In this document: piece by piece, positions 32,303-41,123 of the stretch
How the letters are laid out: every line of letters starts with the position of its first letter
How positions within the stretch are numbered: the first letter of the stretch is position 1
NCBI GenBank assembly: GCA_965216445.1
Contig: OZ244166.1
Span: 2,170,001 to 2,234,000 of the forward strand
Reading direction: 5' to 3'
DNA: 64,000 nucleotides
Source: MA-ANB-1 sp965216445
GTDB taxonomy: Bacteria > Actinomycetota > Acidimicrobiia > Spongiisociales > ZC4RG35
Program-made: the position numbers and the translations under genes
Notes under the pieces: generated by a model
Seen by the model: the letters and a program-made list of their open reading frames with translations, nothing else
Told to the model about the DNA's origin: nothing
Databases searched by the model: none

Positions 32303-33571
32303 ATGGCGGACGTAGTCATTATTGGTGGTGGACCGGCAGGGTCTGTCTTGGGGAGTTACCTGTCAAAGGCAGGCATCAGCAACGTGATCCTGGAAAGGGC
32401 CAATCATCCCCGGCCACACGTGGGAGAGTCGCTCGTCACGTCGACAACGAGGGTCTTTAGTGACATCGGGTTCCTCGAAACGATGGAGTCCGAAGGGTTC
32501 ACCCGCAAATACGGCGCTGCCTGGCACGCAAAAGGCGGTCGCGGAGAATTCACAATTCGATTTGCCGAGTTCCCACAACCGGGAATCGATCAGGATTACA
32601 CCTATCACGTTGACCGATCCCGCTTCGACTCGCTACTGCTCAAACACGCTGAGAGTCTGGGGACGAACGTCTATCAGGGTGTCAGTGTCAAAGAGGTTCT
32701 CTTCGACGACAACGACTTTGCCAACGGTGTGAGGTTCTCGGTCGAAGGCAAGGACTTCGAGATCCCAGCGAAGTTCGTTGTCGACGCTAGCGGTCGCAAC
32801 AGTGTTCTGGGTACCCAGCGTCATTTGCGCCAGAAGGACCCGATATTCAACCAGTTCGCCGTACACGGATGGTTCGAGAACGTCGATCGTGGCGAGACCG
32901 AATCAGCCGACTACATCCACATCTACTTCATCCCGGCGAAACGAGGCTGGGTCTGGCAGATCCCGATCAACGACGAGATCACTTCGATCGGTGTCGTCGC
33001 TGAGAAGGAAGTCTTCAAAGAGTCTCGCCAACGTCGTGACGAGTACTTTTGGGAGCACGTCGGCACCAGCCCTGATCTGGCGGCTGCAATGTCGGCAGCA
33101 AAACCAGTAAACGAGTTGAAGGCGGAAGCGGACTACTCGTACTCGATGAGTCGGTTCGTCGGAAACGGCTGGCTCCTCATTGGCGATGCTGCCCGATTCG
33201 TCGATCCGATCTTCTCCTCTGGAGTATCCATTGCGTGCGAGTCGGCCAAATTCGCCTCGGAGTCGATAATTGCGGCCTTCGAGAACGACGACCTCAGTGA
33301 ATCCGCCCTCCTCGGCTACGAGTCGAAGCTCAAAGGTGGGGTCACGATTTGGTATGAGTTCATCCGTCTGTACTACAAACTGATGCACCTATTCACGTAC
33401 TTCATTGCGTCGAAGGATCACCGATTGCAGATTCTGCAGCTGCTCCAAGGCGAGGTGTACGACCGCGATTCAGCCCCGGTTCTGGACGCAATGCGTGAGA
33501 TGATCAAGACAGTCGAAGAGACGCCCGGACACCTCTGGGCCTCAGAACTGACCGAGATCGAAGTTAGTTAG
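32303..33571 (+). CDS. Flavin-dependent halogenase-like FAD oxidoreductase
   Basis: A 422-residue FAD protein. The Rossmann motif is VIIGGGPAGSVLGSYLSKAG; HVGESLV at about residue 45 and GFTRKYGAAWHAKGG (a Lys in the place of the halogenase lysine) follow; WVWQIPI fits the WxWxIP motif of flavin-dependent halogenases. FAD-binding GDAARFVDPIFSSGV is in the C-terminal half. It precedes an acyl carrier protein by 42 bp and faces an adenylating ligase and acyl-CoA dehydrogenase, so the substrate may be carrier-bound. A geranylgeranyl-reductase-like role is an alternative. Confidence 0.75.
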   Translation: MADVVIIGGGPAGSVLGSYLSKAGISNVILERANHPRPHVGESLVTSTTRVFSDIGFLETMESEGFTRKYGAAWHAKGGRGEFTIRFAEFPQPGIDQDYTYHVDRSRFDSLLLKHAESLGTNVYQGVSVKEVLFDDNDFANGVRFSVEGKDFEIPAKFVVDASGRNSVLGTQRHLRQKDPIFNQFAVHGWFENVDRGETESADYIHIYFIPAKRGWVWQIPINDEITSIGVVAEKEVFKESRQRRDEYFWEHVGTSPDLAAAMSAAKPVNELKAEADYSYSMSRFVGNGWLLIGDAARFVDPIFSSGVSIACESAKFASESIIAAFENDDLSESALLGYESKLKGGVTIWYEFIRLYYKLMHLFTYFIASKDHRLQILQLLQGEVYDRDSAPVLDAMREMIKTVEETPGHLWASELTEIEVS

Positions 33572-33613
33572 GGCCGCGGGACCCAAACGCAAGTAGAAAG
33601 ACCAGGAGAAAAA

Positions 33614-33856
33614 GTGGCAGACACACGCGAAGAAATCAAGAAGTACATCGAAGAGGAATTCGTCACCGAAACCGACGATGTGGACCTCGACTCAGTGGAC
33701 CTTCTCGAAGAAGAGATCGTCGATTCACTCGGAATCTTCACGCTGATCAGCTTCATAGAGGAGAAGTTCGGCGTGTCAATCGACCCAACCGACATCAACC
33801 TCGACAATTTCCAGACTGTCGACACGATCACAACATTGGTTGAGGGCCGACAGTAG
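33614..33856 (+). CDS. Acyl/peptidyl carrier protein
   Basis: An 80-residue acidic four-helix carrier. The phosphopantetheine attachment serine lies in EEEIVDSLGIFTLISFIEEKFGV (DSL motif, about residue 38), followed by IDPTDINLDNFQTVDTITTLV. The form resembles stand-alone carriers that pair with stand-alone adenylating enzymes. GTG start with AGGAG upstream. Co-transcribed with the halogenase-like gene and convergent with the ligase gene 17 bp away. Confidence 0.9.
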   Translation: MADTREEIKKYIEEEFVTETDDVDLDSVDLLEEEIVDSLGIFTLISFIEEKFGVSIDPTDINLDNFQTVDTITTLVEGRQ

Positions 33857-33873
33857 ATACGCCCTGACTCGGG

Positions 33874-35436
33874 CTAGTTCGCCAAAACCTCTTCGCTCAA
33901 GGCTCTCCGGTCAATCTTGCCGGTGGAGGTCTTCGGAAGAGCCTCTCTCACGTGGAGCGCCTCGGGCACCATGTATTTCGGGACCCGTTCCCCGCAGAAT
34001 CGGAGCAGTTCTGAGGCTTCTATGGCCTCACTGGTGGAGACAAAACCGAGAATCCGATTGGATATCATCTCGTCTGGAATCGCCACTGCCACCGCCTCGA
34101 GAACGGCAGGGTGAGCATTCAGCGCAGCTTCGATGTCCCCCAGTTCGATCCGATAGCCTCGCGATTTGATCTGATTGTCCCGCCTTCCGACGAACTTGTA
34201 GTTGCCGTCCGGCAGTTCCTCGACAAGGTCACCTGTTCGATAGACAGGATCGCCAAGGTGCTGCTCGACAGGCGACTGAGTCAGCTTTCGCTTTGTCAGG
34301 TCGGGATCACCCCAGTAGCCGGCCATCACGGTTGGTCCTCGCACAAGCAGCTCCCCAACCGCTCCCGGTTTCAACCGCACATCCTTCTCGTCGACGATGA
34401 AGGTTTCGACATCGGCGATGGGACCTCCGATCGAGATCGTAGGCCCGTCCTCATCTGGAGGTTCTGGGACGGTGTAGGCGGTGCAGACGTTGGTTTCGGT
34501 CGGCCCGTAGAGGTTGGCGAACTGGACATGGGGAAGGCGACGCATCAAACGCGAGAGGTACTTGGTGGGGAAGACCTCACCTGCGAACAGAAGTGTTCTC
34601 ATTGTGGGAAGGTCGCCGACCTCCAGCCCACCCATCTCGACAAGCATGGTCAGAATCGACGGAACCGAATACCAAACGGTGATTTCTTTTGACTCGATGA
34701 ACTTCTTGACCTCAACTGGCAGCAGCGACACGGATTTGGGCACGAGATATACAGGTGCTCCGGCCAACGCGGCTGCGTAAAGGTCGAATGTGGAAAGATC
34801 GAAGTGGAACGGTGCGTGGCTCGACAAGCGGTCAGTGGAGGTGACTCCGTATTCATCCACCGCCCACTCCACGAAGCCGAGGCAGTTCCGATGGGTCAAC
34901 ATCACGCCCTTGGGGTTACCGGTCGACCCCGACGTGTAAAGGATGTAGGCGAGATCCTGAGAAATCAGGCGCGGTAGATCCGGAGACGGTGCACTGTCGA
35001 TCCAAGATCTCTCGTGGACCGAGAACCCGTCGGGCTCGACGTCAGATTCGTCCCCCATCGAGAGAACATGTTCGACTCCGGCATCGGCAAACGCGGACCA
35101 CAGCCCTCTCTTTGCTTTGACGCTGATGAGGTGCCGAACACCGCAATTGCCTGCGATATACGTCGCCCTCTGAGCTTTGGAGGACGGATCAATCGGCACA
35201 TAGGCGGCGCCGGCCTTCATGACTCCGTAGAGACCCACCACCGCATCAGCCGATTTGGGCAGGTAAAGGCCCACCCGATCCCCAACTTGCACACCGAGCT
35301 CGAGAAGACGGCCTGCCACAGCATCCGAGCGGGCATCCAGCTCCGCATAGGTGAGCGTGCGTTCCCGATCCACAACCGCCGGGGCGTCAGGTGTCTCGCG
35401 TGCAGCAGCCCGGAGGGCGCCATGGATGAGACTCAT
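33874..35436 (-). CDS. Stand-alone amino-acid adenylating ligase (PltF/DltA-like)
   Basis: A 520-residue ANL-superfamily ligase. Core motifs are LTYAELDARSDAVAG (A1), AYILYTSGSTGNPKGVML (A3), SSHAPFHFDLSTFDLY (A4), NLYGPTETN (A5), YRTGDLV (A7), SRGYRIELGDIEAAL (A8) and the lysine in PKTSTGKIDRRAL (A10). The HAPFHFDLS pattern is characteristic of amino acid-carrier-protein ligases such as the prolyl-AMP ligases. It should load an amino acid on the adjacent carrier protein. The start overlaps the upstream acyl-CoA dehydrogenase stop (TGATG), so the two are coupled. Confidence 0.87.
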   Translation of the reverse strand: MSLIHGALRAAARETPDAPAVVDRERTLTYAELDARSDAVAGRLLELGVQVGDRVGLYLPKSADAVVGLYGVMKAGAAYVPIDPSSKAQRATYIAGNCGVRHLISVKAKRGLWSAFADAGVEHVLSMGDESDVEPDGFSVHERSWIDSAPSPDLPRLISQDLAYILYTSGSTGNPKGVMLTHRNCLGFVEWAVDEYGVTSTDRLSSHAPFHFDLSTFDLYAAALAGAPVYLVPKSVSLLPVEVKKFIESKEITVWYSVPSILTMLVEMGGLEVGDLPTMRTLLFAGEVFPTKYLSRLMRRLPHVQFANLYGPTETNVCTAYTVPEPPDEDGPTISIGGPIADVETFIVDEKDVRLKPGAVGELLVRGPTVMAGYWGDPDLTKRKLTQSPVEQHLGDPVYRTGDLVEELPDGNYKFVGRRDNQIKSRGYRIELGDIEAALNAHPAVLEAVAVAIPDEMISNRILGFVSTSEAIEASELLRFCGERVPKYMVPEALHVREALPKTSTGKIDRRALSEEVLAN

Positions 35437-36584
35437 CAGAGTCCCAGATTCCGCGCGATCACATTCAGCTGGATCTCTGAGGTGCCCGAGTAGATCTTCG
35501 ACGCAAGTGCATCGCGGACATCTCGCTCGACTTCCGTCTCTTTCATGTACCCGGAGCCACCGTGGATCTGGACCGCATCGAGACTGGTTTTCACCAGTGC
35601 CTCACTCAGGTAGTACTTGACACTGGAAGCATCGGAGGCTGTTGCTTTGCCCTGGTCCCACAGCCATCCAAGTCGATAAAGCAGGAGCCTCGAGGTCTCG
35701 AGCCGCACCTTCATTTCGGCGATTTTGTGGGATACGCCCTGGAACTTTCCGATGGGCTGGCCGAACTGCTCCCGTTGTTTGGCGTAGGCGACGCACTCTT
35801 CGAGCTTGCGTTCCATCGTTCCCACCGCTGAGGCGAGAATGCAGCTCCGCTCCCACTCGATGGAATGGTTGAAGATCACCATTCCTGAACCAATCTTCCC
35901 GATGAGGTTCTCACCGGGGACAACACACTCATTGAAACTCAGGCCAGACATTGGTGAGGTTCGGAGACCCATCTTGTCGAAGCTGGCTTCGACCTCCATC
36001 CCGGGGGTGTCCTTCTCAACGATGAAAGCACACAAGCCAGCCCACCCTTTGGAACGGTCGATCGATGCAAACACGATCACAATGTCGGCAACTGGTGCGT
36101 TTGTAACGAAAGTCTTTGAACCGTTGAGGACGAAATCTGAGCCTTCTTGTCGAACGGTTGTTCCCAGGGCGTAAGCGTCCGAGCCAGTGTCGGGCTCGGT
36201 TATTGCCTGGCCACTGATCAACGAACCGTCGAACAGGCCAGGAAGCCACCTTGCCTTCTGTTCTTCGGTACCGAAGCGATCAATTGGTGTGGTTCCGGCC
36301 CACATATGGGCGTTCAAGGAAAAAAGGAGGCCGTTGTCGCGTGACCCGTAGCCAAGCCCTTCCATCGCCAACATCGTCGTTAGTGCTGTGGCGCCTTGAC
36401 CACCGTGCTCCTCGGAGAAGGGGAGACCCTGCAATCCGAAGGCCCCGCACTTCTTCCAACCCTCTGCGTCGAACTCACCAGCGGCGTCTCTTCGCAACAA
36501 ATCATTGTTGAGTTCGTTCTTCGCGAAGTCAACGACGGCGGCCTTGAAGTCAAGTTGTTCTTCGCTAAACGAGAAATCCACCAA
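35436..36584 (-). CDS. Acyl-CoA dehydrogenase family flavoprotein
   Basis: A 382-residue dehydrogenase of the usual length. FAD-binding and fold segments are ITEPDTGSDAYALGTT, FVTNAPVADIVIVFA, YAKQREQFGQPIGKFQ and the C-terminal IHGGSGYMKETEVERDVRDA then KIYSGTSEIQLNVIA. The position that holds catalytic Glu in many members (YEGT) is Ser here (YSGT), so another residue must serve as base, as in isovaleryl-CoA-type relatives. Next to a carrier protein and amino-acid ligase it may oxidise an aminoacyl-carrier (as in prolyl-to-pyrrolyl conversion) rather than a CoA ester. Confidence 0.87.
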   Translation of the reverse strand: MVDFSFSEEQLDFKAAVVDFAKNELNNDLLRRDAAGEFDAEGWKKCGAFGLQGLPFSEEHGGQGATALTTMLAMEGLGYGSRDNGLLFSLNAHMWAGTTPIDRFGTEEQKARWLPGLFDGSLISGQAITEPDTGSDAYALGTTVRQEGSDFVLNGSKTFVTNAPVADIVIVFASIDRSKGWAGLCAFIVEKDTPGMEVEASFDKMGLRTSPMSGLSFNECVVPGENLIGKIGSGMVIFNHSIEWERSCILASAVGTMERKLEECVAYAKQREQFGQPIGKFQGVSHKIAEMKVRLETSRLLLYRLGWLWDQGKATASDASSVKYYLSEALVKTSLDAVQIHGGSGYMKETEVERDVRDALASKIYSGTSEIQLNVIARNLGL

Positions 36585-36697
36585 ATTCGCCCTTTCCCTT
36601 TGCTATCTCAGCGTATATCGTATTGTCGGTGTTTCATCACCAGATCTGAAACCCAGGGGGGGCCAAAGTTGTCGAAGAAATTACCAGGGGGACGCGC

Positions 36698-37711
36698 TTG
36701 AGCGAAGCCAAAAGCGGGCCAAGCATCGTCGTAAAGGATCTCGTTAAGACCTACGAACCTTCACCGCGTTGGATGCGTTTGCTTGTACGTTCCAATATCA
36801 AGCGTGCGGTCCGGGCGGTCGACGGAATCAGTTTCGAGGTCCAGCCTGGCGAGATCTGCGTCGTCCTTGGGCCCAACGGCGCGGGCAAGACAACCACCTT
36901 TCGAGTCCTGGTCGGCCTAACCACACCAACCTCGGGACACACATCCGTCATGGGATTCGACTCCGATCGCGAGGCCGTGTCTGTGCGCAAGCAGGTGGGC
37001 TGGATGCCTGGGGACGAACGAGCTCTTTTGATGCGTCACTCGGTCGAAGAGAATCTTCGCTTCCACGGCCAACTTCAGGGCATACCCAAATCTGAGATGA
37101 AATCAGCCATCGCCGAGGCTCTGGAGTTGGTGGGATTGGACGGATGGGAGAAGAGCACGTGTTTTGCGCTCTCGTCCGGGATGAAGGCCCGCCTGCAACT
37201 GGCCAGGGCACTCCTTCACAAACCGAAAGTCTTGATCCTCGACGAGCCAACGGGTGCTGTGGACCCGGTGGCATCACACGAATTGGTGCACCTGATCCGG
37301 GACATCGTGAGCGAGCGTCAGATGGCCGCCCTCATCAGTTCCCACCGCCTCGAGGAGATAGAGACACTTCACTCCCGTGTTCTCTTGCTCGATGGTGGCC
37401 GGGTTCGCTACGACGGCGACCTCGGAAGCCTTCGACAGAAGTACGCAGGACCACGAATGGAAGTGGTGTTTCGCACCGAACAGGCCCTCGCCGAGGGTTA
37501 TCACGCATTGAAGGTCGCTGATATCGGCTCGGTGACTCAAAACACCGATCTCGGTGTCGTATGCGAACTCCGCCCGGAAGCAACACACGCTCAGGTTTTG
37601 TCCATTCTCAAGGAGCAAACGGAGGAGATCGTTTCTCTCCAGGAGAGCGAAACGCCTCTTCATGCAATTCTTGCCAACGTGTACCGGGAAACGGCGGCCC
37701 AAGATGACTGA
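36698..37711 (+). CDS. ABC transporter ATP-binding protein
   Basis: A 337-residue ABC ATPase. Walker A GPNGAGKTTTF, signature-like LSSGMKARLQLARALL, Walker B VLILDEPTGAVDP and the H-loop ALISSHRLEE are intact. A C-terminal extension (about 235-330) resembles that of NatA-like ATPases. TTG start (36698) preceded by AGGGGGA. It overlaps the permease start by 8 bp. With the permease it probably exports a lipid-linked glycan or small product. Confidence 0.9.
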   Translation: MSEAKSGPSIVVKDLVKTYEPSPRWMRLLVRSNIKRAVRAVDGISFEVQPGEICVVLGPNGAGKTTTFRVLVGLTTPTSGHTSVMGFDSDREAVSVRKQVGWMPGDERALLMRHSVEENLRFHGQLQGIPKSEMKSAIAEALELVGLDGWEKSTCFALSSGMKARLQLARALLHKPKVLILDEPTGAVDPVASHELVHLIRDIVSERQMAALISSHRLEEIETLHSRVLLLDGGRVRYDGDLGSLRQKYAGPRMEVVFRTEQALAEGYHALKVADIGSVTQNTDLGVVCELRPEATHAQVLSILKEQTEEIVSLQESETPLHAILANVYRETAAQDD

Positions 37712-38534
37712 TCTAGCCACAAAAACCAAGGGACCGGGTTGGAGACGGACAGCTGGCGCATTTCTCCGAGTCGACGTCATCGAGGAGATCAACTACCCGT
37801 TGACGTTGACCATGCAGGTGCTCGGCATCATCGTGCCCCTCATACCGTTCTTCTTCATCAGCGAGCTGGTGGGGGACTCCGACAGGGTCGGTGGCGACTA
37901 CCTGACTTTCACGGTCATCGGTCTGGCGTTGACGGCAGTGATGACGGGTGCGATGTCAGGTTTTGGAAGCTCGCTACAACGGGCATTCCAGCGCGGCACG
38001 ATGGAAGTTTTCCTCGTCGAGCCGGTGCCCTGGACGACCTTGCCCTTGGCCATGAACCAGTGGACCGCAATGTTTGGGATTCTGTCCGGGTTACTGATTC
38101 TCGGTGTGGGGACCATTCTCGGCGCTAACTACGTGGTCTCGGGCATACCGATGGCGATCCTTATCGGAGTTCTCGGCGTGATCGCTTCGACGGCGATCGG
38201 AATTCTGTCGGCGGCGATTCTGCTGCTCACGCTGAAGTCCGCGCCTTTGCTCCGTCTGTACTCGTTTGCAGCTTCGCTCTTGGCTGGGAGCATCTTCTCG
38301 GTCGATCAGCTTCCTCAATGGGCGAGATACCTGAGCTTTCTGCTCCCCCACACATATGTCATCAACGCAACGCGCACTGTGTTGATGGAGGATCCGGGGA
38401 CGTTTCATATGCCGGCATCGACGGCCATCATCGCGCTGCTCATATTCGATGTTGTCTTCCTCGCACTCGGCTTCTACATGTTCCGTCGGGCGCTGGAGCT
38501 TTCCCGCAAAATGGGAACGCTCGGCGGCTACTAA
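37704..38534 (+). CDS. ABC-2-type transporter permease
   Basis: A 276-residue membrane protein with six predicted helices and the ABC-2 signature region (GTMEVFLVEPVPWTTLPLAMNQWT, then LPHTYVINATRTVLMEDPG near the C-terminus). The ATG at 37704 overlaps the ATPase stop; a longer frame to 37554 is within the ATPase gene. The glycosyltransferase gene begins 11 bp downstream, so the three form one operon. Confidence 0.88.
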   Translation: MTDLATKTKGPGWRRTAGAFLRVDVIEEINYPLTLTMQVLGIIVPLIPFFFISELVGDSDRVGGDYLTFTVIGLALTAVMTGAMSGFGSSLQRAFQRGTMEVFLVEPVPWTTLPLAMNQWTAMFGILSGLLILGVGTILGANYVVSGIPMAILIGVLGVIASTAIGILSAAILLLTLKSAPLLRLYSFAASLLAGSIFSVDQLPQWARYLSFLLPHTYVINATRTVLMEDPGTFHMPASTAIIALLIFDVVFLALGFYMFRRALELSRKMGTLGGY

Positions 38535-38545
38535 CAAAGGCTCAG

Positions 38546-39652
38546 ATGAGCTCGGGACTCCCGACTGTGCTCTTTGTCGTGGTCCCCGCCCAAATGGGCG
38601 GCTCCAATCGAAGCGTGGTGACCCTGCTCAAGTCGCTTGAGGGTCGGGTCCATCGGGTGCTGGCATCACCGTCTTACGGTGACTTCAGAGATGCGGTGGT
38701 GGCCGAGGGTTTGGCCGACGAATTCGTCGATCTGCCCAGAAAACCCGGTTCGCCCCTGGACCGAGCTCTGCGAGTCCTCGGAGGGCTCAAGATCGCATCA
38801 TGGGTGGTTCGGAATCGAGGTCGGGTGAAAGCTATACATGCCAACGCTCTAACCGGCTTGAACCTGGCTCTACCAGGCTCGCTGCTCACCAAGGCGCCGA
38901 CGGTGGTATGGATTCACGACCCGGTTGGCTCTGCTTGGGGTCGGCGCCTGGGGCCATGGGTAAAACGTCTTCTTCCTCGCTTGCGAATCGCCGCGGTGTC
39001 AAGGACGGCGGAGACAGTTGCGGTTGAGAACGGTTTGTGCTCCGAAGGCGATGCCAACCTCGTACCAAACCCGATATCGGCCGACGAGGTGCTGGCGACC
39101 GGGCATGCCTCCGATGCGCAGACCCTCTCGATTGGCATTCTCGGTGGTGCCAGTCACCGAAAGGGCTTCGATCTCCTGCCCGAGATTGTGAGCGACTTGC
39201 AGGAGCTCCCGGTCCGCTGGCTCCTTTATGTTTCCGACGTAGTGGAGCCGGATATGGAAGACACGTGGGCCAAGCTCGAGATGATGCCCGATGGCCTCGT
39301 CGAAAGAAGCCGCAAGGTGGTGAATGTCGCAGATGCATACGCCCGATTGGACATCGTGTTCTGCCCATCCCGGAGCGAGTCGTTCTGCCGCGTGGCAGCA
39401 GAGGCGATGCTCAACGGGCTTCCAGTCGTTGCCAGCGACATCCAGCCGCTCCGGGACCTGCTCGGCGAGAACGAGGCCGGAATCCTGTTCCCAACCGGCG
39501 ACGGCCAGGCTGCCTCCGATGCTCTGGCCACAATGATTGCCGATCCCGACCTTCGTAAGAAGATGGGCCAGGCTGGAAAGGAGCGGTCAGCGTCGTTCCA
39601 GCCCGAAGGAATCGCCGATCAGCTTGTCGCTCTCTACGGGATAACTGGCTGA
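38546..39652 (+). CDS. GT4-family glycosyltransferase
   Basis: A 368-residue GT-B glycosyltransferase. The N-terminal loop is VPAQMGGSNRSVVTLLKSL; the C-terminal domain has LVPNPIS, GILGGASHRKGFDLLPEI and SRSESFCRVAAEAMLNGLPVVASDIQPLRDL, a variant of the E-x7-E region. Start ATG 38546 is 11 bp after the ABC permease stop; the frame to 38318 is a shadow of the permease. Likely acts on the glycan exported by the neighbouring ABC system. Confidence 0.87.
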   Translation: MSSGLPTVLFVVVPAQMGGSNRSVVTLLKSLEGRVHRVLASPSYGDFRDAVVAEGLADEFVDLPRKPGSPLDRALRVLGGLKIASWVVRNRGRVKAIHANALTGLNLALPGSLLTKAPTVVWIHDPVGSAWGRRLGPWVKRLLPRLRIAAVSRTAETVAVENGLCSEGDANLVPNPISADEVLATGHASDAQTLSIGILGGASHRKGFDLLPEIVSDLQELPVRWLLYVSDVVEPDMEDTWAKLEMMPDGLVERSRKVVNVADAYARLDIVFCPSRSESFCRVAAEAMLNGLPVVASDIQPLRDLLGENEAGILFPTGDGQAASDALATMIADPDLRKKMGQAGKERSASFQPEGIADQLVALYGITG

Positions 39653-39654
39653 CC

Positions 39655-40092
39655 TCAGTCGAAGGGGTCCAGCTCCTCAGCTGAAGGGAAATCGGTCGAG
39701 ATCCGCGCCTCAATCTCAGGAGGACTGGTTGGTATCTCCGCATCAGCCGAACCCAGGAGTGCCACACAAGAACCAATGCGCACACGATCGCCTTCTTCGA
39801 CTTCGCGACGGCGCATCGTCATCCCACTCTCGGCACAAATCAGGCGGATGGTGACGCTCCCTCGACCCTCGCGCCGGTAGACACCGTCCTTTACCCTCCG
39901 CTGCTTCCTTTTCGACGTCGACCCCAATAGCGTTGCCCTCTTCGTCCTCTGAAGAGCCAAAAACTCGTCAATCGCGACGTCACACACGGGCGCACCGAAG
40001 GGAATGGATTCGCCCTCCTCGAAGTACCACTTGGCCAGGGTCCCGCCCTCGAAGGCGCTATCGGCCTTGGGGACTACAAGTTTCAGAATCAT
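39655..40092 (-). CDS. Lipoyl/biotinyl-fold-like protein lacking the modified lysine (paralogue 1)
   Basis: A 145-residue protein. MILKLVVPKADSAFEGGTLAKWYFEEGESIPFGAPVCDVAIDEF has the lipoyl-domain pattern (VPxxD...GG...W....G..I..G..V), and a second part ESGMTMRRREVEEGDRVRIGSCVALLG matches the second half of the fold. The usual DK(A/M) turn with the modified lysine is absent (AIDEF in its place), and a basic insertion RTKRATLLGSTSKRKQRR separates the halves. Paralogous to the protein at 42131-42553. The start overlaps the sulfotransferase stop (ATGA). Function unknown. Confidence 0.6.
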   Translation of the reverse strand: MILKLVVPKADSAFEGGTLAKWYFEEGESIPFGAPVCDVAIDEFLALQRTKRATLLGSTSKRKQRRVKDGVYRREGRGSVTIRLICAESGMTMRRREVEEGDRVRIGSCVALLGSADAEIPTSPPEIEARISTDFPSAEELDPFD

Positions 40093-41081
40093 TCGGTGGC
40101 CTCCCCCGTTGCTCGTTGCCTCTGTTCAGGCTTCGCAGTCTTCAGGTTGCGCAATTTCCTCGAAACCAAAGCAGAAATCCTTTTGCTCTGCCATTGGATG
40201 GACGCCATCGCCAGCCGGACTCTGGTGGACAGACCATGCTGTTTTTGATCCACCGGATAGCCGAGTTCGGCGAGGAGGTCACCAGCTATCGCCTCAAATA
40301 CCTCGCGATCTGATGCTTCGATCTCCGCCTGCCAGTCCCGCAGTTCCCCCGCGATCGGTTGAGCGAGGTTACGGAACGCATCTGGGTTCTTCGTGCTCGA
40401 GATGAAATCTTCCGATTTCTTGTGGAAGTTGAGCATCTGCTCGTGGTAGTCGAGGCCCAGGAAATCACACATCCTCCGGGTCGTGCCCTCTGGGTTGCTC
40501 ACCATGTCCTCGTACTTGACTTCCAAATATCGACCAGCCAACTCAGATCCCGCCCGACGACCACGCAAGACTCTGTTGCGCCAGTGATGGGCTGCCTCGG
40601 CAGCAGTGCTGGGACCCCACTCGGGTCGTTCCATGTACGACAACGCCACCGCCCGGCCATCACGAATGATGTGGATGAACTTGGCCTCAGGAAACAGGTC
40701 CGCAAGCATCTTCATTTGCGTGACGGACCCAGGAGTCTTGTCACCGTACAAGTCCTTTCCCTGGTCGCGCGCGTATGCGGCAAAGACCGAACGCACCCCA
40801 TCGGCGTACGTGGCGGGCGGTTCGGCGGCAAGCACTTTGTGTAGCTCCCCGCGATCCACACCTTGTCTGACGAAGTTGGAATCTCGATAAAGGTCATCCA
40901 GGAAAGCCTCGATGTCGAGCCCATCACTCGTCTCGTACCGGTTTCTCTGGGAACCCATCGGTCCGATGAAGTGGGCCTCATGAGTGACGGCCAGATCCGG
41001 ATGGCCGTCAAGCACGTTTCGGATCAGCGTGGTTCCGCTCCGACCGCAGCCGACAAGCATGGGAAACACCTGCTCAACCAT
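40089..41081 (-). CDS. Sulfotransferase
   Basis: A 330-residue PAPS-dependent sulfotransferase. The 5'-phosphosulfate loop is VGCGRSGTTLIRNVL at about residue 10, and the 3'-phosphate-binding segment is FIHIIRDGRAVALSYM. The acceptor is unknown; in a glycan locus a sugar hydroxyl is likely. ATG 41081 has AAGGAG upstream; ATG at 41105 is an alternative. It lies between an SGNH-like gene and a lipoyl-like gene, overlapping the latter by 4 bases. Confidence 0.88.
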   Translation of the reverse strand: MVEQVFPMLVGCGRSGTTLIRNVLDGHPDLAVTHEAHFIGPMGSQRNRYETSDGLDIEAFLDDLYRDSNFVRQGVDRGELHKVLAAEPPATYADGVRSVFAAYARDQGKDLYGDKTPGSVTQMKMLADLFPEAKFIHIIRDGRAVALSYMERPEWGPSTAAEAAHHWRNRVLRGRRAGSELAGRYLEVKYEDMVSNPEGTTRRMCDFLGLDYHEQMLNFHKKSEDFISSTKNPDAFRNLAQPIAGELRDWQAEIEASDREVFEAIAGDLLAELGYPVDQKQHGLSTRVRLAMASIQWQSKRISALVSRKLRNLKTAKPEQRQRATGEATE

Positions 41082-41123
41082 CCCAGGCCCCGCTCCTTGT
41101 CGCATCCAACCTGCGGTACTCGT

